Assembly (NCBI GenBank): GCA_021794705.1
Contig: JAJYQH010000064.1
Coordinates: 1-6,992 of the forward strand
Origin: Actinomycetes bacterium
Lineage (GTDB): Bacteria; Actinomycetota; Actinomycetes; Propionibacteriales; Propionibacteriaceae
Direction of reading: 5' to 3'
DNA length: 6,992 nt
Every line of letters starts with the position of its first letter. Positions within the stretch are counted from its first letter, which is position 1. The notes beneath the pieces are model-generated. The model did no database searches. It saw only the letters and a program-made list of their open reading frames with translations, and was not told the DNA's origin. Below are positions 1-6,992 of this stretch, in pieces. The translations under genes and the position numbers were made by a program.

Positions 1-1126
1 CGCCGCCGAGCTCGCCCGCCGCGCCGCCGACCTCGACCCCGAGCTGCGCGGGGCCTTCGAGGAGTCCATCCGCCGGCGCCGGGAGGTGTGCCGCAGGGGG
101 GAGGCCGAGGCGGCCGAGACCACCGTCCGGCTGGCCGACGGCGCCACCGTCACCACCCGGATCCTGCCCGTCGGGCGGGTCGGCCTCTACGTGCCCGGGG
201 GACTGGCGCCGCTCGCGTCGTCGGTGATCATGAACGTCGTCCCCGCTCAGGAGGCGGGGGTCGGCTCGATCGCGGTCGCCTCGCCGCCGCAGGCGGAGTT
301 CGGCGGCCTCCCGCACCCGAACATCCTGGCCCTGTGCCACCTGCTCGGGGTGGACGAGGTCTACGCGGTCGGGGGCGCGCAGGCGATCGCGATGTTCGCT
401 CACGGCGTGGAGGGCCTGTGCGAGCCCGTCGACCTCGTCACCGGGCCCGGCAACATCTACGTCGTGGCCGCCAAGCGGGCCCTGCGGGGCATCGTCGGCA
501 TCGACTCCGAGGCCGGGCCGACCGAGATCGCCGTGCTCGCCGACGACAGCGCCGACCCTGCCTTCGTCGCCGCCGACCTCGTCTCCCAGGCCGAGCACGA
601 CCCGATGGCCGCCTCGGTGCTGGTGACCGACTCGCCCGGGCTCGCCGCGGCCGTGGACGCCGAGGTCGAGCGCCAGGCCGGCACCACCCTGTACGTCGAC
701 CGGGTGCGCACCGCACTCACCGGTCCGCAGTCGGCGATCGTGCTCGTGCGCGACCTCGACCAGGGACTCGACGTGGTCAACGCCTACGCGGCCGAGCACC
801 TCGAGATCCAGACCCGGGACGCCGCGGCCGTCGCCGCCCGGGTCCGCAACGCCGGGGCCGTGTTCGTCGGCCCGTGGGCGCCGGTCTCGCTCGGCGACTA
901 CTCGGCGGGATCGACGCACGTGCTGCCCACCGCGGGGGCGGCCCGGCACTCGTCCGGCCTCACGGTGCGCAGCTTCATGAAGGCGGTGCACGTCATCGAC
1001 TACACCCGCGACGCGCTCGCCGACGTGGGCCCGGGCGTCGAGGTGTTCGCGCGGGCCGAGCGGCTGGAGGCGCACCGCTCGGCGATCAGCGTCCGGCTGG
1101 CCGCAGCGGTGGGGGACGCCGAATGA
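1..1126 (+). CDS. hisD: Histidinol dehydrogenase HisD, 5' end missing
   Basis: HisD is a zinc- and NAD-dependent cytosolic enzyme that oxidises L-histidinol to L-histidine in two steps, the end of the pathway. The gene enters from the left edge; the first full codon is at base 2, giving 374 visible residues. Visible motifs (numbered from the first visible residue) are [12 protein letters not shown] near 56-67, GPGN at 148-151, SQAEHDP with zinc ligands Gln196 and His199, AEHLEI with the proton-relay pair Glu265/His266, [13 protein letters not shown] with zinc ligand Asp299, and a C-terminal LEAH with zinc ligand His358. Spacing between these matches the E. coli enzyme (Q259, H262, E326, H327, D360, H419), so I infer about 60 N-terminal residues lie outside the window. 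All catalytic residues are intact. A GTG at 86 is in frame but internal, since homologous sequence continues upstream of it. The stop overlaps the hisC start (ATGA). Identification is very secure. Confidence 0.97.
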   Translation, partial: AAELARRAADLDPELRGAFEESIRRRREVCRRGEAEAAETTVRLADGATVTTRILPVGRVGLYVPGGLAPLASSVIMNVVPAQEAGVGSIAVASPPQAEFGGLPHPNILALCHLLGVDEVYAVGGAQAIAMFAHGVEGLCEPVDLVTGPGNIYVVAAKRALRGIVGIDSEAGPTEIAVLADDSADPAFVAADLVSQAEHDPMAASVLVTDSPGLAAAVDAEVERQAGTTLYVDRVRTALTGPQSAIVLVRDLDQGLDVVNAYAAEHLEIQTRDAAAVAARVRNAGAVFVGPWAPVSLGDYSAGSTHVLPTAGAARHSSGLTVRSFMKAVHVIDYTRDALADVGPGVEVFARAERLEAHRSAISVRLAAAVGDAE

Positions 1127-2238
1127 TCTCGCTCTCCGACCTCCCGCTGCGACCCGAACTCGTGGGCCAGGAGCCGTACGGCGCGCCGCAGCTCGACGTG
1201 CCCGTGCGGCTCAACGTCAACGAGAACCCGTACCCGCCCTCGCCCGCGGTCCGCGAGGAGATGGGGCGCGCCCTGGTGTCCTCGGTGGGCCACCTCAACC
1301 GCTACCCCGACCGCGAGGCGTGGCAGCTGCGCCGCGACCTCGCCGCCTACCTGGGCTTCGGGCTCGGCCCCGAGAACATCTGGGCGGCCAACGGGTCCAA
1401 CGAGGTGATGACCCACCTCCTCGGCGCCTTCGGCGGCCCGGGGCGGTCGCTGCTCACGTTCACGCCCACCTACTCGATGTACCCCGAGTACGCGCGCGAC
1501 ACCCACACGACCTACCTCACCGTGCCCCGGCACGACGACTACACCCTGGACGCCGACCTCGTCTGCGCGGCGATCGAGACCCACCGTCCGACGGTCGTGC
1601 TCATCACCACGCCGAACAACCCCACGGGCACCGCGACCCCGATCGCGGTGATCGAGGAGGTGTGCACCCGGCACCCCGAGGTCGTCGTGGTCGTCGACGA
1701 GGCCTATCAGGAGTTCACCGAGGTCCCTGACGACTCCGCCCTCGCGCTGCTGCCGCGGTTCCCGCTGCTCGTCGTCTCGCGGACGATGAGCAAGGCCTTC
1801 GCGTTCGCGGGCGGCCGGCTCGGGTACTTCGCCGCGACCCCGGCGATCGTCGACGCGTGCCGCATCGTCCGGCTGCCGTACCACCTGTCGGCGCAGACCC
1901 AGGCGATCGCCCGGGTCGCGCTGGCCCATGCCCCCGAGATGCTCGGCCGGGTGGACGAGCTGCGCGCGACGGGGCAGGCCGTGCAGCGCTGGCTGCGGAT
2001 CCACGGCCTCGACGTCGTCGACAGTGCGGCCAACTTCTGCCTGTTCGGCCGCTTCGCCGATCGGCACGCGGTGTGGCAGGGGTTGCTCGACCACGGCGTG
2101 CTCGTCCGCGAGACGGGCCCCGCCGGGTTCCTCCGGGTGTCGTTCGGCACGCCGGAGGAGATGAAAGCCTTCCGGGAGGCCCTGCTCGAGGTGCTCCCCG
2201 GTGCCACCAGGATGAAAGGGACCGACCATGACGCGTAG
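1123..2238 (+). CDS. hisC: Histidinol-phosphate aminotransferase HisC
   Basis: HisC is a cytosolic, PLP-dependent fold-type I aminotransferase that converts imidazole acetol phosphate and glutamate to L-histidinol phosphate and 2-oxoglutarate. The 371-residue length is normal for the family. Visible motifs are NENPYPPS at 33-40, the phosphate-binding GSNEV at 91-95, TTPNNPTGT at 162-170 with the PLP-contacting Asn165, VDEAY at 191-195 with Asp192 facing the pyridine nitrogen, [13 protein letters not shown] at 223-235 with Schiff-base Lys224 and Arg232, and Arg338 in FLRVSFGT for the substrate carboxylate. The ATG start is chosen because it overlaps the hisD stop as ATGA, has a G-rich Shine-Dalgarno-like GGGGGA at 1111-1116, and gives the usual N-terminus before the [18 protein letters not shown] region. 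The end overlaps hisB by 11 bp. Some HisC homologues act on aromatic amino acids, but the his-operon setting supports the histidine role. Confidence 0.96.
   Translation: MISLSDLPLRPELVGQEPYGAPQLDVPVRLNVNENPYPPSPAVREEMGRALVSSVGHLNRYPDREAWQLRRDLAAYLGFGLGPENIWAANGSNEVMTHLLGAFGGPGRSLLTFTPTYSMYPEYARDTHTTYLTVPRHDDYTLDADLVCAAIETHRPTVVLITTPNNPTGTATPIAVIEEVCTRHPEVVVVVDEAYQEFTEVPDDSALALLPRFPLLVVSRTMSKAFAFAGGRLGYFAATPAIVDACRIVRLPYHLSAQTQAIARVALAHAPEMLGRVDELRATGQAVQRWLRIHGLDVVDSAANFCLFGRFADRHAVWQGLLDHGVLVRETGPAGFLRVSFGTPEEMKAFREALLEVLPGATRMKGTDHDA
2214..2221 (+). promoter_or_regulatory. Ribosome binding site of hisB
   Basis: GAAAGGGA lies 6-7 bases before the ATG at 2228 and matches the anti-Shine-Dalgarno end of 16S rRNA well. 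It sits inside the hisC reading frame and fixes the hisB start, which overlaps the end of hisC by 11 bp. Confidence 0.7.
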
Positions 2239-2839
2239 GGCCTCCGTCGAGCGGGTGACCAGCGAGTCGCACGTGCGGGTCTCCCTCGACCTCGACGGCA
2301 CGGGTGAGAGCAGCATCAGCACGGGCGTCGGCTTCTACGACCACATGCTCACCGCCCTCGCCCGCCACTCCGGCATCGACCTCGAGGTCGAGACCACCGG
2401 CGACGTGCACATCGACGGGCACCACAGTGTCGAGGACACCGCCATCGCGATCGGCCAGGCGCTGGGACAGGCGCTCGGCGACAAGCGGGGAATCATCCGC
2501 TTCGGCGACGCGGTGGTGCCGCTCGACGAGGCGCTCGCCCAGTGCGTCGTCGATGTCGCGGGCCGGCCGTACGTCGTCTGCACGGGCGAGCCGGACGCCC
2601 AGGCGTACGTCCGCATCGGCGGCAGCGGTGTTCCCTACGCCGGGTCGATGACCCGCCACGTCGTCGAGTCGCTCGCCGTCAACGCCGGCCTCTGCGTGCA
2701 CCTGCGCCTGCTCGCGGGCCGCGACCCGCACCACATCGCCGAGGCCCAGTACAAGGCGCTCGCCCGCGCGCTGCGCACCGCGCTGGCCCCCGACCCCCGC
2801 ATCCCGGGCCTGGTGCCCAGCACCAAGGGCAGCCTGTGA
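2228..2839 (+). CDS. hisB: Imidazoleglycerol-phosphate dehydratase HisB (monofunctional)
   Basis: HisB dehydrates imidazole glycerol phosphate to imidazole acetol phosphate. The family forms a 24-mer with a manganese cluster and acts in the cytosol. The 203-residue protein shows the paired metal-binding repeats of the family: GVGFYDHML at 33-41, [15 protein letters not shown] at 59-73, TRHVVESL at 142-149, and [20 protein letters not shown] at 164-183, followed by the usual VPSTKG tail at 196-201. His and Glu metal ligands in HHSVED and HHIAEAQ are present. There is no N-terminal HAD phosphatase domain as in enterobacterial HisB, so histidinol-phosphate phosphatase must be another protein. 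The ATG start has a strong Shine-Dalgarno (AAAGGG) and leads directly into the R-x-T-x-E-S-H-V strand expected at the N-terminus. The stop overlaps the hisH start as GTGA. Confidence 0.97.
   Translation: MTRRASVERVTSESHVRVSLDLDGTGESSISTGVGFYDHMLTALARHSGIDLEVETTGDVHIDGHHSVEDTAIAIGQALGQALGDKRGIIRFGDAVVPLDEALAQCVVDVAGRPYVVCTGEPDAQAYVRIGGSGVPYAGSMTRHVVESLAVNAGLCVHLRLLAGRDPHHIAEAQYKALARALRTALAPDPRIPGLVPSTKGSL
2825..2829 (+). promoter_or_regulatory. Ribosome binding site of hisH
   Basis: AAGGG, six bases before the GTG at 2836, supports that start. The GTG overlaps the hisB stop (GTGA), so hisH translation is probably coupled to hisB. Confidence 0.55.
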
Positions 2840-3468
2840 CCCCGGACGCCGCCGGCGTCCGGGTCGGGGTGCTCGACTACGGCTCGGGCAACCTGCACTC
2901 CGCGTGCCGGGCGCTGGCCGTGGCCGGTGGCGACGTCGTCCTGAGCGCCGACGGCGGCGAGCTGGGACGCTGCGACGCCCTCGTCGTGCCCGGCGTGGGG
3001 GCCTTCTCCGCGTGCATGGAGGGGCTCCGCGCGGTCGGGGGCGTCGGCATCGTCGCCGACTGGGTCGACAGCGGACGCCCGCTGCTCGGCATCTGCGTCG
3101 GACACCAGGTGCTCTTCGAGCACGGGGTCGAGCACGGCCGCGACGCCGAGGGCCTCGGCGTCTTCCCCGGCACCGTCGAACGGCTCACGTCCGCGCGGCT
3201 CCCGCACATGGGCTGGAACCTCGTCGAGACCGCGCCGGGGTCGACCGCGTTCCGGGGGGTGGAGGCGGAGCGCTTCTACTTCGTGCACAGCTACGGGGTG
3301 CACACCCCGGTGCCCGGTGCCAGGGTCACCTGGTGCGAGCACGGGGGCGACCGGTTCGTCGCCGCCGTGGAACGCGGAGCCGTCACGTCCACCCAGTTCC
3401 ACCCGGAGAAGTCGGGCGCGGCCGGCGGCCGCCTGCTGCGCAACTGGATCGGGTCCGTGCGGGCCTGA
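2836..3468 (+). CDS. hisH: Imidazole glycerol phosphate synthase, glutaminase subunit HisH
   Basis: HisH is a class I glutamine amidotransferase. It hydrolyses glutamine and channels ammonia to the cyclase HisF, which makes imidazole glycerol phosphate and AICAR. The 210-residue length is typical. Visible motifs are VLDYGSGNL at 12-20, the oxyanion-strand PGVGAF at 52-57, the nucleophile elbow GICVGHQ with Cys87, HMGWN at 124-128, YFVHSYG at 148-154, and QFHPEKSG at 187-194 with catalytic His189 and Glu191. The triad is complete. The elbow reads GHQ where HisH proteins usually have GMQ; GHQ is usual in anthranilate and GMP synthase glutaminases, but HMGWN, HSYG and the his-operon setting identify HisH. 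The GTG start is chosen because it overlaps the hisB stop and follows an AAGGG site; it gives about nine residues before the first beta strand. The partner hisF is not in the window. Confidence 0.95.
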   Translation: MTPDAAGVRVGVLDYGSGNLHSACRALAVAGGDVVLSADGGELGRCDALVVPGVGAFSACMEGLRAVGGVGIVADWVDSGRPLLGICVGHQVLFEHGVEHGRDAEGLGVFPGTVERLTSARLPHMGWNLVETAPGSTAFRGVEAERFYFVHSYGVHTPVPGARVTWCEHGGDRFVAAVERGAVTSTQFHPEKSGAAGGRLLRNWIGSVRA

Positions 3469-3509
3469 CCCCGCCGGCCCACCGGGGGCGCCGGGGCGTC
3501 CCGGTTCGG

Positions 3510-3522
3510 TAAGGTTCCCCCG
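3510..3522 (+). promoter_or_regulatory. Probable leaderless promoter of hisA
   Basis: The 53-bp gap between hisH and hisA is the only sizeable non-coding stretch in the window. It contains TAAGGT at 3510-3515, which fits the actinobacterial -10 consensus TAnnnT, embedded in otherwise very GC-rich sequence. If this is a -10 box, transcription would start about seven bases later, at the GTG start codon at 3522, giving a leaderless mRNA. No Shine-Dalgarno precedes that GTG, which fits this reading. No convincing -35 hexamer is seen 17 bp upstream (near 3487-3492). This is an inference from pattern and spacing. Confidence 0.5.
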
Positions 3523-4316
3523 TGGAAACCTCGCGCGCACCGATCCCCCGTTCCCACGCCGGCGACCGGCACGCGCCACTGGTCCTGTTGCCGGCCGTCG
3601 ACATCCAGCAGGGGCAGGCCGTCCAACTCGTGCAGGGTGTCGCCGGGTCGGAGAAGGTGTTCGGGGACCCGCTCGCGGCGGCCCGCCGCTGGCAGGAGCA
3701 GGGTGCCGAGTGGATCCACCTGGTCGACCTCGACGCCGCCTTCGGCCGCGGGTCCAACGCCGACATCACCGCCCGCATCGTCTCCGAGATGGGCATTACG
3801 GTCGAGCTGTCCGGCGGCATCCGCGACGACGCGAGCCTCCGGCGCGCCCTGGACGCCGGCGCGCGGCGGGTGAACATCGGCACCGCCGCCCTCGAGAACC
3901 CCGAGTGGTGCGAGCGGGTCATCGGCGAGTTCGGCGACCGGGTGGCCATCGGCCTCGACGTCCGCGGCACCCGGCTCGCTGCGCGCGGCTGGACCCAGGA
4001 GGGCGGCGACCTGTACGAGACGATCGAGCGGCTCAACGCCGCCGGCTGCCGGCGCTACGTCGTCACCGACGTCGCCAGTGACGGCATGCTCACCGGGCCC
4101 AACACCGACCTGCTCGCCGACGTGTGCGCGCGCACGGACGCCGCCGTCGTCGCCTCGGGCGGCATCTCCACCCTCGACGACCTCGCCGCCCTCTACGACA
4201 TGGTCCCGCTCGGCGTCGAGGGGGCGATCATCGGCACCGCCCTCTACGTCGGGCGCTTCACCCTGCCGGACGCCCTCGAGGTGGCCGGCGGCGGCCGGGC
4301 GGGAGCGGCCCGATGA
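3522..4316 (+). CDS. hisA: ProFAR isomerase HisA, PriA-like (possibly also TrpF activity)
   Basis: This (beta/alpha)8-barrel enzyme isomerises ProFAR to PRFAR, the step before HisH/HisF. In actinobacteria the PriA version also performs phosphoribosylanthranilate isomerisation for tryptophan. Visible motifs are [17 protein letters not shown] at 23-39 with catalytic base Asp27, [16 protein letters not shown] at 64-79, ELSGGIRDD at 95-103 (phosphate site), [11 protein letters not shown] at 120-130, GLDV with catalytic acid Asp146, ARGW at 154-157, VTDVASDG at 181-188, and ASGGIS at 211-216 (second phosphate site). Arg155 and Trp157 correspond to the loop-5 residues that PriA uses to switch substrates. 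At 264 residues it has about 18 more at the N-terminus than usual. No ATG or GTG lies between 3522 and the first strand, and the start fits the leaderless promoter, so I keep GTG 3522. The stop overlaps the next gene (ATGA). HisA identity is firm; dual function is inferred. Confidence 0.95.
   Translation: METSRAPIPRSHAGDRHAPLVLLPAVDIQQGQAVQLVQGVAGSEKVFGDPLAAARRWQEQGAEWIHLVDLDAAFGRGSNADITARIVSEMGITVELSGGIRDDASLRRALDAGARRVNIGTAALENPEWCERVIGEFGDRVAIGLDVRGTRLAARGWTQEGGDLYETIERLNAAGCRRYVVTDVASDGMLTGPNTDLLADVCARTDAAVVASGGISTLDDLAALYDMVPLGVEGAIIGTALYVGRFTLPDALEVAGGGRAGAAR
4301..4305 (+). promoter_or_regulatory. Ribosome binding site of the reductase/HAD fusion gene
   Basis: GGGAG, seven bases before the ATG at 4313 and inside the last codons of hisA, supports the overlapping ATGA start over upstream in-frame GTG codons, which would lie deep within hisA. 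Confidence 0.45.
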
Positions 4317-6694
4317 CCACCGTCGACTCGAGCCGGGCCAGCGCCCTCGGCGTGGCCAACCCCCGCGCGAGCTTCGGCGACGCGGCGTCCACCCACACGC
4401 CGCCCCTGCTCACCGGCCGGTTGGAGGACCTGCTGGCCGACAAGCTCGTCGTGATGACCGGCGTCACCGGCTTCATCGGCGAACAGATCCTGTGGAAGGT
4501 GCTCACCGCCCTGCCCCGCACCCGCGCCGGCGTCCTCGTGCGCCCCAAGGGGTCGGTCTCCGCCCGCGAGCGGGTGATCTCGCTCGTCGGGAAGCCGATC
4601 TTCAAGCAGCTGCGCCAGCAGGCGGGCTCCGCGGAGGCCCTCGTCGACCAGCGGATCCTCGTCATCGAGGGCGACCTGCCGAACGTCCCCGACCTGCCCC
4701 GCGACATCGACGTGCTCATCCACAGCGCGGGCGACGTGTCGTTCGACCCCCCGATCGACGAGGCGTTCAAGACCAACGTCATCGGCACCCGGGCCCTGCT
4801 CGGCAAGCTGCTGGAAGCCTGCTCCGACGACACCGGCACCCTCGTGCGGGTGCCGCACTACGTGCACATCTCCACCGCGTACACCGCCGGACGCCGCCGC
4901 GGCGCGATCCCCGAGGCCGCGCACGTGCACAACGTCGACTACCGCGCCGAGACGGACGCCGCCCTGGAGATGAAGCAGTACATCGAGGCGCAGAGCCGCA
5001 CGAGCGAGCAGCTCACCGCGTTGCGCAAGCAGGCCGAACGGCTGCACCGGCAGGCGGGCTTCCTCACCACCGCCCAGGACACCGAGCGCCGGCGCCAGGA
5101 GTGGGTGAAGCAGAAGCTCATCGAGGCCGGCACGGAGCGCGCGCGCAGCCTCGGCTGGACCGACGTGTACACCTTCGCCAAGGCGATGGGCGAGCGGGTG
5201 GTCACCGACCTGGGCCGCGACATCAAGGTGTCGATCGTCCGCCCCGCGATCGTCGAGTCCAGCCTCCACGACCCCTATCCCGGGTGGATCGAGGGGTTCA
5301 AGATGGCCGACCCGCTGATCCTCGCCTACGGGAAGGGCCAGCTGCAGGAGTTCCCGGCCAGCCCGGACGCCGTCATCGACATCGTCCCGTGCGACCACGT
5401 CGTCAACGCCATCCTCGCGGTGGCGGCGACCGAACCGGCCGTCGGCGCCCCCGAGTTCTACCACTCGTCGTCGGGCGCCCGGAACCCGCTCACCTTCCGC
5501 GGCATCTACGAGAACGTCCGCGAGTACTTCGGCAACCACCCCTACCAGGAGGGGGCGGACGCCGCCCCGCTCGCCGTGTGGAAGTTCCCGGGTGCCGAGC
5601 CGGTCGAGCGCATCCTCCAGGTGGCCGAGGCGGCCCAGAAGGTGGGGGAGCGGCTCATCTCGTACGCGCCGCGCTCCGACCGGGCGCGAAAGACCGCGCT
5701 TTTCCTCGACAAGCAGGGCAGGCAGCTGAGCTTCCTGCGCCGTTACCTGTCGCTGTACGGGGAGTACCTCCAGTCGGAGCTGCACTTCGTCGACGACTGC
5801 ACCCTCGCCCTGCACCGGTCCCTCGACCCGGCGGACGTCGAGACCTTCGCCTTCGACACCGCGGCGGTCGACTGGCGCCACTACATGCAGGACATCCACA
5901 TCCCGGCGATCACCAACCCGGTGCGCCGGCTGGAGGCGCTGCGCAAGCGCCGGGGCGGCCGCTCGACGACCTACCGCCAGCTGCAGCCCGCCGAACCCGG
6001 CACCGTCCTCGCGGCCTTCGACCTCGACGGCACCGTGATGGCCACCAATGTCATCGAGACCTACCTGTGGGCGCGCCTGCCCGAGCTGTCCCCGGCGGGA
6101 CGGGTGCGGGAGGTCGCGAGCATCATCGCCCGCCTGCCCGGCTACCTCGGGGCCGACCGGCGCGACCGGTCGTCGTTCCTCCGATCGATCTACCGCCGCT
6201 ACGAGGGCGCCGACATCGCCGCCCTCGAGCACGTCGTCGACACCCAGATGGCCCCGTTCGTCCTCGACCGGATGTCGCCCGAGGCGATCCGCCGCATCCG
6301 CGAGCACCGCGCGGCCGGGCACACGACGATCCTCATCACCGGCGTGATCCGGCAGCTCACCCGCCCCCTCGAGGGCCTGTTCGACGTCATCGTCGCGGCC
6401 GAACTCGCCACCGACACACACGGCCGGGCGACCGGCTTCCTCACCGGCCCGCCGATGGTCGGGGAGTCCCGCGCCGCGTGGCTGCGGCACTACGCCACGC
6501 TACACGGCGTCGATCTCGCCACGAGCTACGCCTACGCCGACAGCCACGTCGACCTGCCGATGCTCGACGTCGTCGGCAATCCCGTCGCCGTGAGCCCCGA
6601 CATCGGGCTCATGCGCGCCGCCCGCCAGCGCGGCTGGTCGGTGGTCGACTGGCCGGCGTCCTCGCCGATCCCCCGCTGGAAGATGCCCTCCTGA
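4313..6694 (+). CDS. Fatty acyl-CoA reductase-like protein fused to a HAD-IB phosphatase-like domain
   Basis: The 793-residue fusion has no signal peptide or clear membrane helix. After a ~40-residue leader comes an extended-SDR reductase of the fatty acyl-CoA reductase (FAR) type: TGVTGFIG nucleotide site at 49-56, HISTAY with catalytic Ser187, YTFAK at 286-290 with Tyr286/Lys290, [16 protein letters not shown] at 310-325, and [14 protein letters not shown] at 356-369. A charged, probably helical insert fills about 213-277. Residues ~425-535 resemble the FAR C-terminal domain ([14 protein letters not shown]). From ~565 follows a HAD subfamily IB domain: DLDGT at 570-574 (Asp570 nucleophile, Asp572), ITG with Thr676, Arg720 where motif III has Lys or Arg, and [11 protein letters not shown] at 741-751 (Asp743, Asp747). 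FAR enzymes reduce acyl-CoA or acyl-ACP with NADPH to aldehyde or alcohol; the substrate here cannot be read. HAD-IB relatives include SerB and CicA. It overlaps hisA by 4 bp, so the two are probably co-translated. Family calls are secure; physiological role is unknown. Confidence 0.9.
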   Translation: MTTVDSSRASALGVANPRASFGDAASTHTPPLLTGRLEDLLADKLVVMTGVTGFIGEQILWKVLTALPRTRAGVLVRPKGSVSARERVISLVGKPIFKQLRQQAGSAEALVDQRILVIEGDLPNVPDLPRDIDVLIHSAGDVSFDPPIDEAFKTNVIGTRALLGKLLEACSDDTGTLVRVPHYVHISTAYTAGRRRGAIPEAAHVHNVDYRAETDAALEMKQYIEAQSRTSEQLTALRKQAERLHRQAGFLTTAQDTERRRQEWVKQKLIEAGTERARSLGWTDVYTFAKAMGERVVTDLGRDIKVSIVRPAIVESSLHDPYPGWIEGFKMADPLILAYGKGQLQEFPASPDAVIDIVPCDHVVNAILAVAATEPAVGAPEFYHSSSGARNPLTFRGIYENVREYFGNHPYQEGADAAPLAVWKFPGAEPVERILQVAEAAQKVGERLISYAPRSDRARKTALFLDKQGRQLSFLRRYLSLYGEYLQSELHFVDDCTLALHRSLDPADVETFAFDTAAVDWRHYMQDIHIPAITNPVRRLEALRKRRGGRSTTYRQLQPAEPGTVLAAFDLDGTVMATNVIETYLWARLPELSPAGRVREVASIIARLPGYLGADRRDRSSFLRSIYRRYEGADIAALEHVVDTQMAPFVLDRMSPEAIRRIREHRAAGHTTILITGVIRQLTRPLEGLFDVIVAAELATDTHGRATGFLTGPPMVGESRAAWLRHYATLHGVDLATSYAYADSHVDLPMLDVVGNPVAVSPDIGLMRAARQRGWSVVDWPASSPIPRWKMPS

Positions 6695-6700
6695 AAGGAA
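6693..6700 (+). promoter_or_regulatory. Ribosome binding site of the LarA-like gene
   Basis: GAAAGGAA overlaps the stop codon of the preceding gene and lies four to five bases before the ATG at 6705. It is the best Shine-Dalgarno match in the window and fixes the start of the last gene. Confidence 0.7.
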
Positions 6701-6704
6701 CCCC

Positions 6705-6992
6705 ATGACCCGTCCGGGATTCACCCTCGAGGTCGACGAGCGCACCGGCCCGCTGCTGGTGGTGCAGGGCACGGGGGTGTCGATGCGGCGCTTCGGTCTC
6801 GGCACCCAGGTGGCCTATCCGGCCGACCCCACTCCCGCCGGCGACCCGCGCGCCGACGTCTCCGCCGCCCTCGACCGGCCGGTCGACGGGGAGCCGCTCG
6901 CGGCCCGGCTCACCCCCGCCACCCGGCTCACCGTCGTGGTGGGCGGTGGCGACCTCGTGCGACCCGCCATGGTCGACGACCTGCGCCGGGTC
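6705..6992 (+). CDS. Lactate racemase domain (LarA/DUF2088)-like protein, 3' end missing
   Basis: Ninety-six residues are visible and the frame is still open at the right edge. The start ATG follows a strong Shine-Dalgarno, ten bases after the fusion gene stop, so the two genes are probably one operon. The N-terminus (MTRPGFTLEVDERTGPLLVVQG, split here as residues 1-22) leads to a segment with a PLGT-like GLGT at 31-34 and VAYP at 36-39. Residues 53-96 then follow the layout of LarA N-terminal domains: a helix with an L-x-x-P-V turn, an L-x-P element, a hydrophobic strand LTVVV, and D-x-x-R-P at 83-87, where LarA uses Asp72 and Arg75 in D-x-T-R-P. In LarA the nickel-pincer cofactor ligands (His108, Lys184, His200) lie further on, past the window end, so racemase function cannot be judged. 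Family assignment is moderate; many DUF2088 proteins are not lactate racemases. Confidence 0.6.
   Translation, partial: MTRPGFTLEVDERTGPLLVVQGTGVSMRRFGLGTQVAYPADPTPAGDPRADVSAALDRPVDGEPLAARLTPATRLTVVVGGGDLVRPAMVDDLRRV

Noticed and set aside
86..88. GTG as a possible hisD start.
   Set aside because: The upstream codons from base 2 read as continuing HisD-like helix (ESIRRRREV), and residue spacing against known HisD shows about 90 residues are needed before this point.
1000..2322. A 440-codon open frame on the minus strand opposite hisC and the hisB start.
   Set aside because: Composition is typical of an antisense shadow in GC-rich coding DNA, and hisD, hisC and hisB on the plus strand account for the whole stretch.
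3469..3500. Possible rho-independent terminator in the hisH-hisA gap (GC-rich, with CCCC and GGGG runs).
   Set aside because: The arms do not pair cleanly beyond short runs and there is no T tract, so no terminator can be supported.
4244..6490. A 748-codon open frame on the minus strand opposite the FAR-HAD gene.
   Set aside because: Its translation is low-complexity, rich in Gly, Arg, Val, Asp and Glu, with no recognisable motif, and mirrors the GC-biased third positions of the real gene. The plus strand carries clear catalytic motifs throughout.
4078..6708. An 876-codon plus-strand frame overlapping the end of hisA and all of the FAR-HAD gene.
   Set aside because: The translation is Arg/Pro/Ala-rich with no domains, while the overlapping frame encodes intact FAR and HAD motifs.
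1..6992. tRNA or rRNA genes, CRISPR arrays, insertion sequences or attachment sites.
   Set aside because: The window is nearly fully coding on one strand; no cloverleaf, spaced direct repeats, transposase motifs or terminal inverted repeats were seen.

Overview
The window is one strand-consistent, GC-rich stretch with almost no intergenic space. It suggests an actinobacterium. The support is the high G+C with strong third-position bias, frequent GTG starts, a PriA-like HisA, a monofunctional HisB, and a probable leaderless promoter with a TAnnnT -10 box. The linked fatty acyl-CoA reductase/HAD fusion and lactate-racemase-domain gene resemble what I recall from deep-branching actinobacteria such as Acidimicrobiia. 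That placement is an inference and not a firm assignment.

Region 1 (1-3468) is the core of a histidine biosynthesis operon. hisD is cut at its 5' end by the window edge and is followed by hisC, hisB and hisH. Every junction overlaps: ATGA at hisD/hisC, 11 bp at hisC/hisB, and GTGA at hisB/hisH, so translation is probably coupled. HisH is the glutaminase half of imidazole glycerol phosphate synthase. HisB makes imidazole acetol phosphate, HisC transaminates it, and HisD performs the last two oxidations to histidine. HisB has no phosphatase domain, so histidinol-phosphate phosphatase must be encoded elsewhere.

Region 2 (3469-4316) starts with the only real gap, 53 bp, which holds a plausible leaderless promoter (TAAGGT at 3510-3515, GTG start at 3522). 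It drives hisA, whose product carries the Arg and Trp of actinobacterial PriA and may also serve tryptophan synthesis.

Region 3 (4313-6992) is where the usual his order breaks. hisF, the expected next gene and the partner of HisH, is absent. Instead an ATGA overlap leads into a 793-residue fusion of a fatty acyl-CoA reductase (Rossmann SDR plus FAR C-terminal domain) with a HAD-IB phosphatase-like domain. Ten bases later, behind a good Shine-Dalgarno sequence, begins a gene cut by the window end that looks like a LarA/DUF2088 lactate-racemase-domain protein. The three genes hisA, far-had and larA-like probably form one transcription unit that joins histidine synthesis to an uncharacterised lipid or redox function. 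This is the most interesting part of the window. No RNA genes, mobile elements, CRISPR arrays or convincing terminators were seen.
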